This document shows, in pieces, positions 7,935 to 16,177 of a DNA stretch of 64,000 nucleotides. The DNA lies in contig NZ_JAAGUY010000004.1 in assembly GCF_010868145.1 (NCBI RefSeq), forward strand, positions 121,491 through 185,490, written 5' to 3'. Positions within the stretch are counted from its first letter, which is position 1; each line of letters starts with the position of its first letter. Both the position numbers and the translations under genes were made by a program. This stretch comes from Nocardia cyriacigeorgica. GTDB lineage: Bacteria > Actinomycetota > Actinomycetes > Mycobacteriales > Mycobacteriaceae. The notes beneath the pieces are model-generated. The model was given only the letters and a program-made list of their open reading frames with translations. It did not search any database and had not been told where the DNA came from.

Positions 7935-9404
7935 GTGGGCAAAGAATTGATCTGTGATCCGGCGGAACTGCGCACCCTGTTCCTGTTCGAAAAGCTCGAC
8001 GACGAGCAGCTGGCCTGGTTGTGCGCCGACGGACGCATCGAGCGGATCGAACCAGGACCGGTCTACCGCGAGGGCGAAGCCGCGACCTGCTTCTACGTGC
8101 TGATGGACGGTGAGGTGCGGTTGACCAAACTGTCCGCGGGCCAGGAGATCGAGATGGTGCGCACCGACCATCGTGGCTCCTACGCCGGAGCGTGGGCGGC
8201 CTATCTCGGCGAGCGCGCCGATCAACACTACGGCGGCTCGATGTACGTCACGCGCCCGTCACGGTTCTTCGTCATCGACGCCACCACCTTCTCGCGGATG
8301 ATGCACGAATGGTTCCCGATGGCGGTGCATCTACTCGAGGGCGCATTCTTCGGCCAGCGCAATAACAACGCCCGCATCGCCCAGCGCGAGCGGCTGCTCG
8401 CACTCGGTTCGCTCTCGGCGGGCCTGACCCATGAGCTGAACAATCCGGCCGCCGCCGCGGTGCGCGCCACCTCCGGTCTGCGCGATCGAATCGCGGGCAT
8501 GCGACACAAGCTGGCCATGATGGCCCACGGCAAATTCGGCACCGCCTCATTGGAGGCGCTGGTGCGGTTGCAGGAAGAGGCCGCGGCGCAGGTCGCCAAG
8601 GCACCAGAGCTGACCCCGCTCGAGGCCGCGGACAGGGAGGACCTGCTCGGCGAATGGCTCGACGAGCACGGCATCGCCGACGGATGGGATCTCGCGCCGA
8701 ACTTCGTGCAGGCCGGCTTCGACGCCGACTGGCTCGACCGGGTGGCCGCGACCCTCGAAAACTGCACCCCGCAGGTGCTCGAGGGTGCGATCCGCTGGCT
8801 GAACTACACCATCGAAACCGAATTGCTGATGAACGAGATCGCGGACTCGACCACCCGCATCTCCACGCTGGTCGGTGCGGCCAAACAGTATTCGCAGATG
8901 GACCGGGCCCCGTTCCAGGTGGTCGACCTGCACGAACTGATCGATAGCACGCTGGTGATGCTCAACCGCAAGATCGGCGACTCGATCGAGGTGGTCAAGG
9001 ACTACGATCGCGCGCTGCCCCCGGTCCCCTGCTACGCGGCGGAGCTCAACCAGGTGTGGACCAATCTGATCGACAACGCCGTCTACGCGATGGACGGATC
9101 GGGCACTCTCACCATCCGCACCAGGCACGAGAACGATTGTGCCGTCGTGCAGATCAACGACTCCGGCCCTGGCGTGCCCACCGAGGTGCGCGACCGCATC
9201 TTCGAACCGTTCTTCACCACCAAACCGGTCGGTGAGGGCACCGGCCTCGGCCTCGACATCTCGTTCCGGATCGTGGTGAACAAGCATCACGGCGATATCC
9301 GGCTCGAATCCCGGCCGGGCGACACCACATTCACCGTGTGGTTGCCGCTGCACCGAGAAGAGGACAAACCCGCGAATCTGGAATCGACAGGAGATCCGGC
9401 ATGA
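7935..9404 (+). CDS. Histidine kinase with N-terminal cyclic nucleotide-binding domain
   Basis: Soluble sensor kinase. Residues about 10-125 form a CNB/cupin-like sensor (FLFEKLDDEQL, GEAATCFYVLMDGEVRL), residues about 150-330 the dimerisation and phospho-acceptor region with His166 (GLTHELNNPA), and about 330-485 the ATPase: N box NLIDNAVYAM (377-386), G1 DSGPGV (409-414), F box PFFTTK and G2 GEGTGLGL. No membrane segment, so the signal is cytoplasmic. GTG at 7935 follows TAGGAGGT and starts 13 bp after the receiver-flavoprotein gene, which is its obvious phosphorylation target. The stop overlaps the next ATG (ATGA). The ligand is unknown; the phosphate-binding cassette typical of cAMP binders is not clearly conserved. 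Confidence 0.88.
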   Translation: MGKELICDPAELRTLFLFEKLDDEQLAWLCADGRIERIEPGPVYREGEAATCFYVLMDGEVRLTKLSAGQEIEMVRTDHRGSYAGAWAAYLGERADQHYGGSMYVTRPSRFFVIDATTFSRMMHEWFPMAVHLLEGAFFGQRNNNARIAQRERLLALGSLSAGLTHELNNPAAAAVRATSGLRDRIAGMRHKLAMMAHGKFGTASLEALVRLQEEAAAQVAKAPELTPLEAADREDLLGEWLDEHGIADGWDLAPNFVQAGFDADWLDRVAATLENCTPQVLEGAIRWLNYTIETELLMNEIADSTTRISTLVGAAKQYSQMDRAPFQVVDLHELIDSTLVMLNRKIGDSIEVVKDYDRALPPVPCYAAELNQVWTNLIDNAVYAMDGSGTLTIRTRHENDCAVVQINDSGPGVPTEVRDRIFEPFFTTKPVGEGTGLGLDISFRIVVNKHHGDIRLESRPGDTTFTVWLPLHREEDKPANLESTGDPA

Positions 9405-9757
9405 CCGAGCTACCTCAGGGCATCGATCCGACCGTTCCACCGAGCGGACCGGGCTGCGTGGAATGCGACGCCGCGGCGGGCTGGTGGGTGCATCTGCGCC
9501 GCTGCGCACAATGCGGACACGTCGGCTGCTGCGACAGTTCCCCCGCCCAGCACGCGAGCAAGCATGCCGCGGTGACCGGCCATCCGTTCATCCAGAGCTA
9601 TGAGCCGGGCGAGGACTGGTACTGGGATTTCCGCACCGAGGAGATGTTCAGCGGCGGGCCCGAGCTGGCACCACCGCAGCAGCATCCCGAGGAACAGGGT
9701 GTGCCGGGTCCGCGGGCCAGGGTGCCTGCCGATTGGCAGTCGCTGATCAACCGCTGA
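9401..9757 (+). CDS. UBP-type zinc finger protein
   Basis: A 118-residue protein with a UBP-type (ubiquitin-hydrolase-like) zinc finger. Candidate metal ligands are Cys19, Cys22, Cys35, Cys38, Cys43/Cys44, His51, His55 and His61, with the family-like stretches WWVHLRRCAQCGHVGCCD and HPFIQSYEPGEDWYW. In eukaryotes this finger grips the free C-terminal diglycine of ubiquitin; the bacterial ligand is unknown. It begins at 9401, overlapping the kinase stop by four bases, with ACAGGAGA upstream, so it is the last gene of the cluster. The C-terminal 40 residues are proline- and glutamine-rich and probably disordered. Confidence 0.85.
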   Translation: MTELPQGIDPTVPPSGPGCVECDAAAGWWVHLRRCAQCGHVGCCDSSPAQHASKHAAVTGHPFIQSYEPGEDWYWDFRTEEMFSGGPELAPPQQHPEEQGVPGPRARVPADWQSLINR

Positions 9758-9955
9758 GCTGCGGCGATGCGAGCCTTCAGCGATCGATAAGGGGACGGCA
9801 AGGCCGATACCCGACAGTAGGTCACGCACCTGCCCGTGCGCCCGACGGGCGCTCGATCCTGTGAGGCTCCCATGTCGAAGAACCGTCTATACCCGGTACG
9901 CTGCACCGGATGCGCCGGAGGCTCCGGCGCCGCTGATCACCGGGGAACCCACGAT

Positions 9956-10378
9956 ATGAAGCGAATTCCTGCGACGATTCTGTCCGTCGGCGCGTTGGCT
10001 CTCGTGCTGGCCGGCTGTGGACCGGATGAGGCCACCGAGGCGAATGGGCTGCGCAAGGGCACCACCGAGACCTCGACCGCCGCCACCACAACCGCGGCGA
10101 CCACCACGACCGAGTCGAGCGAAACCACGGGCACGCCCACCACGACCCGCTCCGGGGAAAGCACGTCTGGCGCGGCCTCGCAGACCACCTGCGCGGAGTT
10201 CCGGGAACTCGACATCGAAGGGGAGAAGGCCCTGATCGAGCAGATTCTGGTCGAGCATCCGGAGAGCCCGTTCGTCGGCAGCCCCAATGTCGCGCTCGGC
10301 ACCGCGAAGCTGGTCTGCCTGTCCGACGAAATGGCCGACGTTCCGGTCGCCGAAGCCGCGGGCATCGTCGAACCCTGA
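9956..10378 (+). CDS. Putative lipoprotein with Thr-rich linker and small C-terminal domain
   Basis: A 140-residue exported protein. The signal peptide ends in a lipobox LVLAGC with lipidated Cys21. A low-complexity linker rich in Thr/Ser/Ala (about 37-76) leads to a globular part (about 78-140) starting TCAEFRELD and containing a second Cys (LVCLSD) that may form a disulfide with Cys79. The CAEF...LD pattern is reminiscent of HdeA-like periplasmic proteins in actinobacteria, but that is a weak guess. The ATG at 9956 is chosen for the signal peptide. A GC-rich inverted repeat (9912-9930) lies just upstream. Confidence 0.75.
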   Translation: MKRIPATILSVGALALVLAGCGPDEATEANGLRKGTTETSTAATTTAATTTTESSETTGTPTTTRSGESTSGAASQTTCAEFRELDIEGEKALIEQILVEHPESPFVGSPNVALGTAKLVCLSDEMADVPVAEAAGIVEP

Positions 10379-10447
10379 CCTAGACCGTTAACGAAACAAT
10401 CGACGCAACCGCTGGGGACACCAAGACGGGCGACCTCGAGGAGCCCG

Positions 10448-10501
10448 GTTCGCGGCCAGCCACGGGCCGCGAACACGCGACGCCGCAGGCGGCGCTAATC
10501 A
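10448..10501. repeat. Hairpin plus 26-nt sequence shared with 56727-56752
   Basis: A perfect 10-bp inverted repeat GTTCGCGGCC (10448-10457) / GGCCGCGAAC (10465-10474) is followed at once by 26 nt (10476-10501, core GACGCCGCAGGCGG) that recur with two mismatches at 56727-56752. There is no T tract after the hairpin, so it is more like a dispersed repeat remnant than a terminator. It fills most of the gap between the lipoprotein and the AAA+ ATPase. Confidence 0.6.
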
Positions 10502-10519
10502 GATGCAGAATGGTCAACG

Positions 10520-12757
10520 ATGGCTGACTTGGCTTTGACCGCGCGTCTGAATCCTTCCGCCGCCGACGCTCGCCGTGGCGTGGTGCGGTTGCATGCCGAG
10601 GTGCTCACCGCACTCGGTTTGCGCGAGTGGGACGGGATTACGCTGGTGGGTTCCCGGCGCACCGCCGCGGTGGCCGGTATCGCGCCGGCGGGCACACCCG
10701 CGGGGGTTGCCCTGCTCGACGACGTGACATTGTCCAATGCCGGCCTGCGGGAGAACGCGACCGTTGTGGTGTCGCCGGCGACGGTCTACGGGGGTAAGCA
10801 GATCTCGGTCAGCGGCTCCGCGCATGCCACCGGATCCATCCCGGCGGCGACGCTGCGGCAGGCGCTGCTCGGCAAAATCGTCACCGTCGGTGACACGGTC
10901 TCGCTGCTCCCCCGCGATCTGGGACCGGATCTGCCGTCCTCGGCGGCGAGTCAGGCCCTGTCGCGCACCTTCGGCATCGCCTGGACCACCGAACTGCTCA
11001 CCGTTACCTCGACCGATCCGTCACCGGGACCGGTGAGCGTTCAACCCAATACTGCGGTCGACTGGGGGCCGGGTTCCATCGCCGCCGCGGCGGGCAACAA
11101 CGGCCGGCCGACCGCCACTTCGGGCGAACACGACTCCTCCGCGAGCATGACCACCGATCCGACGGGCACGGTCGCCGCGGCCCGCGCGGCCGCGATTCCG
11201 GTCGAGGATCTGGTGGGGGCGCATACCCAGGCGGCCAAGCTCGCCGAATGGTTGACGCTGGCGTTGGACGAACCCGACCTGCTGAAAACCCTTGGTGCGT
11301 CGCCACATCTCGGGGTGCTCATCACCGGCCCGGCGGGCGTCGGCAAGGCGACGCTGGCCCGCGCGGTCACCGCACCGCGCCGCATCATCGAACTGGACGG
11401 ACCTGCCGCCGGCGCCGCCGAGAGCGGCGCACGACTGCGTGAGGTGGCCTCGGCTGTGGCCGAGGTGAGCTCCGGGCAGGGCGGGATCCTGCTCATCACC
11501 GATATCGATGCGTTGCTGCCCGCGACCGCCGATCCGGTGGCCACGCTGATTGTGGATCAGCTGCGGGCGGCGATCGCCGAACCATGCGTCGCCTTCCTCG
11601 CCACCACGGCCCATCCGGCCGCCCTCGATTCGCGGCTGCGTGGGCCCGACCTGTGCGATCGCGAGCTGGCCCTGACACTGCCCACCGCTTCGGTGCGCCG
11701 GGCACTGCTGGAGCAGCTGCTGCGCAAGGTCCCGACCGGAGAGCTGAAGCTCGACGACATCGCCGCGAAGACCCCCGGCTTCGTGGTGTCGGATCTGGCC
11801 GCGCTGTGCCGGGAGGCGGCTCTGCGCGCGGCGTCACGGGCCAATCGTGATCAGGCCGAACCGCAGCTGGACCAGCCGGATCTGCTCGGCGCGCTCGAGG
11901 TGATCAGGCCGCTATCGCGCTCCGGGATGGAGGAATTGGCCATCGGCAGTCTCGGTCTCGATGATGTCGGCGATATGGCCGAAACCAAACAGGCACTCAC
12001 CGAGACGGTGCTGTGGCCGCTGCGGCATCCGGATTCGTTTGCCCGGCTCGGCATCGAACCACCGCGGGGAGTGCTGCTGTACGGGCCGCCCGGCTGCGGC
12101 AAGACCTTTTTGGTGCGCGCGTTGGCGGGCACCGGCCACCTGAGCGTGCATGCGGTCAAGGGCGCCGAGCTGATGGACAAATGGGTCGGGTCCTCCGAAC
12201 GCGCGGTGCGCGAGCTGTTCCAGCGGGCGCGTGATTCGGCGCCGTCGTTGATCTTCCTTGACGAGGTGGATGCGCTGGCACCACGTCGCGGCCAGAGCTC
12301 GGACTCCGGTGTCGGTGACCGGGTGGTTGCCGCACTGCTCACCGAACTCGACGGAGTGGAGCCGTTGCGCGAGGTGGTCGTCCTCGGCGCGACCAACCGT
12401 CCCGAGCTGATCGATCCCGCGCTGCTTCGTCCCGGTCGGCTGGAGCGGCTGGTGTTCGTGCCGCCACCCGATGCGCAAGCCCGGCTGGCAATCCTGAAAA
12501 CGACCGGGCGTTCGGTGCCGCTGGCCGCCGACGTCGACCTGGCCACACTGGCCGAGGTGCTCGACGGCTACTCCGCCGCGGACTGTGCCGCACTGCTGCG
12601 CGAGGCCGCACTCGCGGCGATGCGCCGTGATGTCGCCGCCGCCGATGTCACCGCCGCGGATCTGGCCGCGGCGCGGTCGGTGGTGCGGCCGTCACTTGAC
12701 CCCGATCAGGTCGAATCCCTGCGCCGCTATGCCGAAGCGAGAGTCGACAAACGCTGA
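10520..12757 (+). CDS. CDC48/p97-like AAA+ ATPase with two AAA modules
   Basis: A 745-residue hexameric-type AAA+ ATPase related to archaeal/eukaryotic CDC48 (M. tuberculosis Rv0435c type, from memory), probably an unfoldase or remodelling factor. The N-terminal part (about 1-170) fits a double-psi barrel substrate domain. D1 (about 225-470) is degenerate: P-loop GPAGVGKAT near 270 is acceptable, but Walker B reads LLITDIDALL near 323, where the catalytic acidic pair is altered. D2 (about 485-740) is canonical: GPPGCGKTF near 522, LIFLDEVDA near 576, and second-region-of-homology GATNRPELIDPALLRPGR. The ATG at 10520 lacks a strong ribosome site. Not linked to pssA/psd here as it is in mycobacteria; it follows the UBP-finger cluster and a lipoprotein. 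Confidence 0.9.
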   Translation: MADLALTARLNPSAADARRGVVRLHAEVLTALGLREWDGITLVGSRRTAAVAGIAPAGTPAGVALLDDVTLSNAGLRENATVVVSPATVYGGKQISVSGSAHATGSIPAATLRQALLGKIVTVGDTVSLLPRDLGPDLPSSAASQALSRTFGIAWTTELLTVTSTDPSPGPVSVQPNTAVDWGPGSIAAAAGNNGRPTATSGEHDSSASMTTDPTGTVAAARAAAIPVEDLVGAHTQAAKLAEWLTLALDEPDLLKTLGASPHLGVLITGPAGVGKATLARAVTAPRRIIELDGPAAGAAESGARLREVASAVAEVSSGQGGILLITDIDALLPATADPVATLIVDQLRAAIAEPCVAFLATTAHPAALDSRLRGPDLCDRELALTLPTASVRRALLEQLLRKVPTGELKLDDIAAKTPGFVVSDLAALCREAALRAASRANRDQAEPQLDQPDLLGALEVIRPLSRSGMEELAIGSLGLDDVGDMAETKQALTETVLWPLRHPDSFARLGIEPPRGVLLYGPPGCGKTFLVRALAGTGHLSVHAVKGAELMDKWVGSSERAVRELFQRARDSAPSLIFLDEVDALAPRRGQSSDSGVGDRVVAALLTELDGVEPLREVVVLGATNRPELIDPALLRPGRLERLVFVPPPDAQARLAILKTTGRSVPLAADVDLATLAEVLDGYSAADCAALLREAALAAMRRDVAAADVTAADLAAARSVVRPSLDPDQVESLRRYAEARVDKR

Positions 12758-12906
12758 GTACGGCATGGTTGATCGCGTCGGCTCGACGCACTCCGGGCAG
12801 CGGCGCCCAACCGGATTCACACCGGACCTCACCGGCACCGAAAGATTTGCGGAGGCATAGCCCGTACGGCCGAATATGGCGGAACACATAGATACCTGGA
12901 CGCAAG

Positions 12907-12929
12907 TCCTACTATCCGCCCACGTAGGA
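12907..12929. promoter_or_regulatory. Inverted repeat in the mrp promoter region
   Basis: TCCTAC (12907-12912) and GTAGGA (12924-12929) flank an 11-nt spacer, 43 bp before the mrpA start codon. A TACTAT hexamer inside could be a -10 element. It may be an operator or a small leader hairpin for the antiporter operon; nothing else recognisable lies in 12758-12971. Confidence 0.3.
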
Positions 12930-12971
12930 TGAGACCGCACACCCCGCCGCACCGACCCGACGGAGTGAAGT

Positions 12972-15797
12972 TTGCTCGGAATTCTGCTCGCCCATGCCCT
13001 GGCCGCTCTCTTGGCACCACTGTGCGTTCGGGCGATCGGGCGAAACGCCTTCTATCTCCTCGCTCTCGTCCCCCTCGGCTGCTTGACCTGGGTCTTCGCG
13101 AACTGGAACGAGACGAAACAGATTCGGTTCAGCTGGGCACCGAGCATCGAGATGAATATCGACCTGCGCTTCGACTCGCTGGCAGCGGTCATGTGCGCAC
13201 TGGTTCTCGGCATCGGGTCGCTGATCCTGTTCTACTGCGGACGCTACTTCGACGACTCCGAACCACGTCTCGGCGTGTTCGCGGCCCAGATGGTCGCCTT
13301 CGCCGGCGCCATGTTCGGTCTGGTCACCAGCGACAACATGGTGTTGCTGTTCGTCTTCTGGGAGACCACGACCGTCCTGTCCTTCCTGCTGGTCGGCCAC
13401 AACTCCGAACGCGCCGAGAGCCGGCGGGCCGCCATCCAGGCGCTGCTGGTGACCGCCGCGGGCGGACTGGCCATGCTGGTCGGCATCATCATCCTCGGGC
13501 AGGTCAACGGCAGCTATCTGCTGTCGGATCTGCTGGCCGCCGAACAGCCGCCGAGTGGGCTCGCGGTGAATGTCGCGGTGGTGTTGATCCTGGTCGGCGC
13601 GCTCAGTAAATCCGCCATCGTCCCGCTGCACTTCTGGCTTCCCGGCGCCATGGCCGCACCCACCCCGGTCAGCGCGTATCTACACGCGGCGGCCATGGTG
13701 AAGGCCGGTGTCTACCTGGTCGCCCGACTGGCGCCGGTCTTCGCCAACAATCCGGTCTGGCATCCGATCGTGCTCGTACTCGGCGGCGGCTCGATGCTGC
13801 TCGCCGGCGTACGCGCCCTCCAGGTCAGCGACCTCAAATTGGTGCTCGCCTTCGGCACCGTCAGCCAGCTCGGCTTCCTCATCCTCATGGTCGGCATCGG
13901 CACCCCCGATGCCGCGCTGGCCGGAGTGGCGCTGATCGTGGCCCACGCACTGTTCAAGGCATGCCTGTTCATGGTGGTCGGCATCGTCGACCACGGCACG
14001 GGCACCCGCGATCTGCGCGCACTGACCGGCCTCTGGCGCCGCGCGCCCATCCTGTGCGGTGTGGCGGCGCTTGCCGCGTTGAGCATGGCGGGGATTCCGC
14101 TGATGGTCGGGTTCGTCGCCAAGGAGAGCGCGCTCGAAGCGACCCTGCACGCCGGAATCCTCACCGAACCCTCCCGCTTGCTGCTGACCGGTGTCGTCGC
14201 GCTCGGCTCGATGTTGACCGTCGCCTACAGCGCGCGCTTCATCTGGGGCGCGTTCGGCGACAAACCGGGCGTCACCGAACCGCACTGGCACCGGCCGGGC
14301 GCACTCCTGCTCGGCGCACCCGCGCTCCTGGCCGCGGGCAGCCTGATCGCGGGCTTGGCCGCACCCGGCCTGGACAAGCTGATCAGCCCCTACGCGCGAT
14401 CGGTGCCCGGTGCACTCGACTCGCACCTGCTGCTGTGGCACGGCTTCAACGAAGTACTCGCCCTGACGATCCTGATCATCGCGGCGGGCCTTGTCCTGTT
14501 CCGGTTCCGCGGACAGATCGGCGAATCCCCGCGCCCGATGCTCGGCAATGCCGACCGCGCCTATGACGCCACCCTGCGCGGCATGGACAAGCTGTCGCTG
14601 CGGATGACCGGTTCGGTGCAGCGTGGTTCGCTGCCCTTCAGCCAGGCGATCATCCTCTGCACCCTGATCATCCTGCCGTCGGTCGTGCTCGCGCTCGGCA
14701 CCAGGACCGGGGTGGAGATGAGGTTGTGGGACTCGCCGCTGCAACTCGCGATCGGCGCGATCATGGTGGCCATGGCGCTCGGCGCGACGGTGCTGCGCAA
14801 CCGCCTGGCCAGCGTGCTGGTCGTCGGCGTCACCGGCTACGGCTGCGGTGTCATCTTCGCGTTGCACGGCGCACCCGATCTCGCGCTCACCCAGTTCCTG
14901 GTGGAAACCCTGACGCTGGTGGTGTTCGTACTGGTCTTGCGGGCCTTCCCAGCCGAGATCAGCGGCGCGCGCAGCACCGGTTTCAATGTCAGGCGGGCGG
15001 TGCTCGCGGCCTGTGTCGGCGTCACCGTCACGGTGCTCGGCGCGTTCGCGGTCGCGGCCCGCAGTACGACACCGATCTGGCAGCGCATCCCGGACGCGGC
15101 CTACGAATTCGGCGGCGGGAAGAACGCGGTTAACGTGCTGCTGGTCGACATCCGCGCATGGGACACCCTCGGTGAGATCTCGGTGCTGGTCGTGGCGGCC
15201 ACCGGTGTGGCGTCACTGGTGTTCCGGAGCCGCCGCTTCGGCAGCGCACCGCGCGCGGCGGACGCACCCAACTATCGGCCAGGGCTGGTGAGCTGGCTGC
15301 CCGCGGGCAGGCTGGTCGACCGGCGCGAACGCTCGATGGTCATGCAGATCACCACCAGGTTGGTGTTCCCGACCATGATGGTGCTGTCGGTCTACTTCTT
15401 CTTCTCCGGCCACAACGGCCCCGGCGGCGGCTTCGCCGGTGGTCTCACTGCCGGATTGGCACTGGTACTGCGGTACCTCGCCGGCGGACCATACGAGCTC
15501 GGTGAGGCGCTGCCGGTGGAAGCCGGGCACCTGCTCGGCGCCGGCCTGACCCTGGCGGCAGGTACCGCGACCACCTCACTGATCCTCGGCGCACCGCCGC
15601 TGTCGTCGGCGATCCTCGAGGTCACGCTGCCGCTGCTCGGCCACGTCAAGCTGGTGACCTCACTGTTCTTCGATCTCGGCGTCTATCTGATCGTGGTCGG
15701 CCTCGTCCTCGACGTGCTGCGCAGCCTCGGTGCACGCCTGGATCGCGAACTGGCCGAGTCATCCGAACCCGCCGAGGTCCGGGAGGCAGTCAAGTGA
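12972..15797 (+). CDS. mrpA: Mrp-type Na+/H+ antiporter subunit A (with MrpB-like C-terminal domain)
   Basis: Large proton-translocating subunit of the Mrp/Mnh cation-proton antiporter, related to NuoL of complex I. The 941-residue protein has about 20 hydrophobic helices; the proton-channel core (about 110-420) includes FWETTTVLSFLLVGHN, PLHFWLPGAMAAPTPVSAYL and HALFKACLFMVVG. The C-terminal 150 residues (from VMQITTRLVFPTMM, with FFFSGHNGPGGGFAGG) are the MrpB domain, so no separate mrpB is needed. TTG at 12972 is taken as start because GGAGTGAAG precedes it and translation begins directly in a hydrophobic helix. First gene of six overlapping antiporter genes; its stop overlaps mrpC. Confidence 0.93.
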   Translation: MLGILLAHALAALLAPLCVRAIGRNAFYLLALVPLGCLTWVFANWNETKQIRFSWAPSIEMNIDLRFDSLAAVMCALVLGIGSLILFYCGRYFDDSEPRLGVFAAQMVAFAGAMFGLVTSDNMVLLFVFWETTTVLSFLLVGHNSERAESRRAAIQALLVTAAGGLAMLVGIIILGQVNGSYLLSDLLAAEQPPSGLAVNVAVVLILVGALSKSAIVPLHFWLPGAMAAPTPVSAYLHAAAMVKAGVYLVARLAPVFANNPVWHPIVLVLGGGSMLLAGVRALQVSDLKLVLAFGTVSQLGFLILMVGIGTPDAALAGVALIVAHALFKACLFMVVGIVDHGTGTRDLRALTGLWRRAPILCGVAALAALSMAGIPLMVGFVAKESALEATLHAGILTEPSRLLLTGVVALGSMLTVAYSARFIWGAFGDKPGVTEPHWHRPGALLLGAPALLAAGSLIAGLAAPGLDKLISPYARSVPGALDSHLLLWHGFNEVLALTILIIAAGLVLFRFRGQIGESPRPMLGNADRAYDATLRGMDKLSLRMTGSVQRGSLPFSQAIILCTLIILPSVVLALGTRTGVEMRLWDSPLQLAIGAIMVAMALGATVLRNRLASVLVVGVTGYGCGVIFALHGAPDLALTQFLVETLTLVVFVLVLRAFPAEISGARSTGFNVRRAVLAACVGVTVTVLGAFAVAARSTTPIWQRIPDAAYEFGGGKNAVNVLLVDIRAWDTLGEISVLVVAATGVASLVFRSRRFGSAPRAADAPNYRPGLVSWLPAGRLVDRRERSMVMQITTRLVFPTMMVLSVYFFFSGHNGPGGGFAGGLTAGLALVLRYLAGGPYELGEALPVEAGHLLGAGLTLAAGTATTSLILGAPPLSSAILEVTLPLLGHVKLVTSLFFDLGVYLIVVGLVLDVLRSLGARLDRELAESSEPAEVREAVK

Positions 15798-16177
15798 GCG
15801 TGAATCTGACCCTGATGATCGTCATCGGCGTGCTGGTGGCGTGCGGTGTGTATCTGATCCTCGAGCGGGCCGTGTCGAAGATGCTGCTCGGCATGATCCT
15901 GTTCGGCAACGCGGTGAACCTGCTGGTGCTCACTATGGCGGGCGCGGACGGGAAACCACCCATCAGCGGCGCCACCGATGACGCCCATGAGGAGATGGCC
16001 GATCCGCTGGCTCAGGCCATGGTGCTCACCGCGATCGTCATCACCATGGGCATTGCCGCCTTCGTGCTCGCTCTCGCCTACCGGTCCTTCACCCTGACCA
16101 CCACCGATGACGTCGAGAACGACCCGGAGGATGTCGGGATCGCGGCCAAGCGCGAGCAGGAGGATCCCGAGGAATGA
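15794..16177 (+). CDS. mrpC: Mrp antiporter subunit C
   Basis: NuoK-like membrane subunit of the Mrp complex, 127 residues with three helices (about 4-22, 29-48, 71-97). The central stretch MLLGMILFGNAVNLLVLTM with an intramembrane Asn/Glu pattern is family-typical. The GTG start overlaps the mrpA stop (GTGA) and the stop overlaps mrpD (ATGA), so it is translated as part of one coupled operon. The acidic/basic tail after residue 100 is cytoplasmic. Confidence 0.93.
   Translation: MSVNLTLMIVIGVLVACGVYLILERAVSKMLLGMILFGNAVNLLVLTMAGADGKPPISGATDDAHEEMADPLAQAMVLTAIVITMGIAAFVLALAYRSFTLTTTDDVENDPEDVGIAAKREQEDPEE

Noticed and set aside
10448..10474. Terminator after the lipoprotein gene
   Set aside because: The hairpin is perfect but has no T tract and is followed by a dispersed 26-nt sequence, so it was listed as a repeat.
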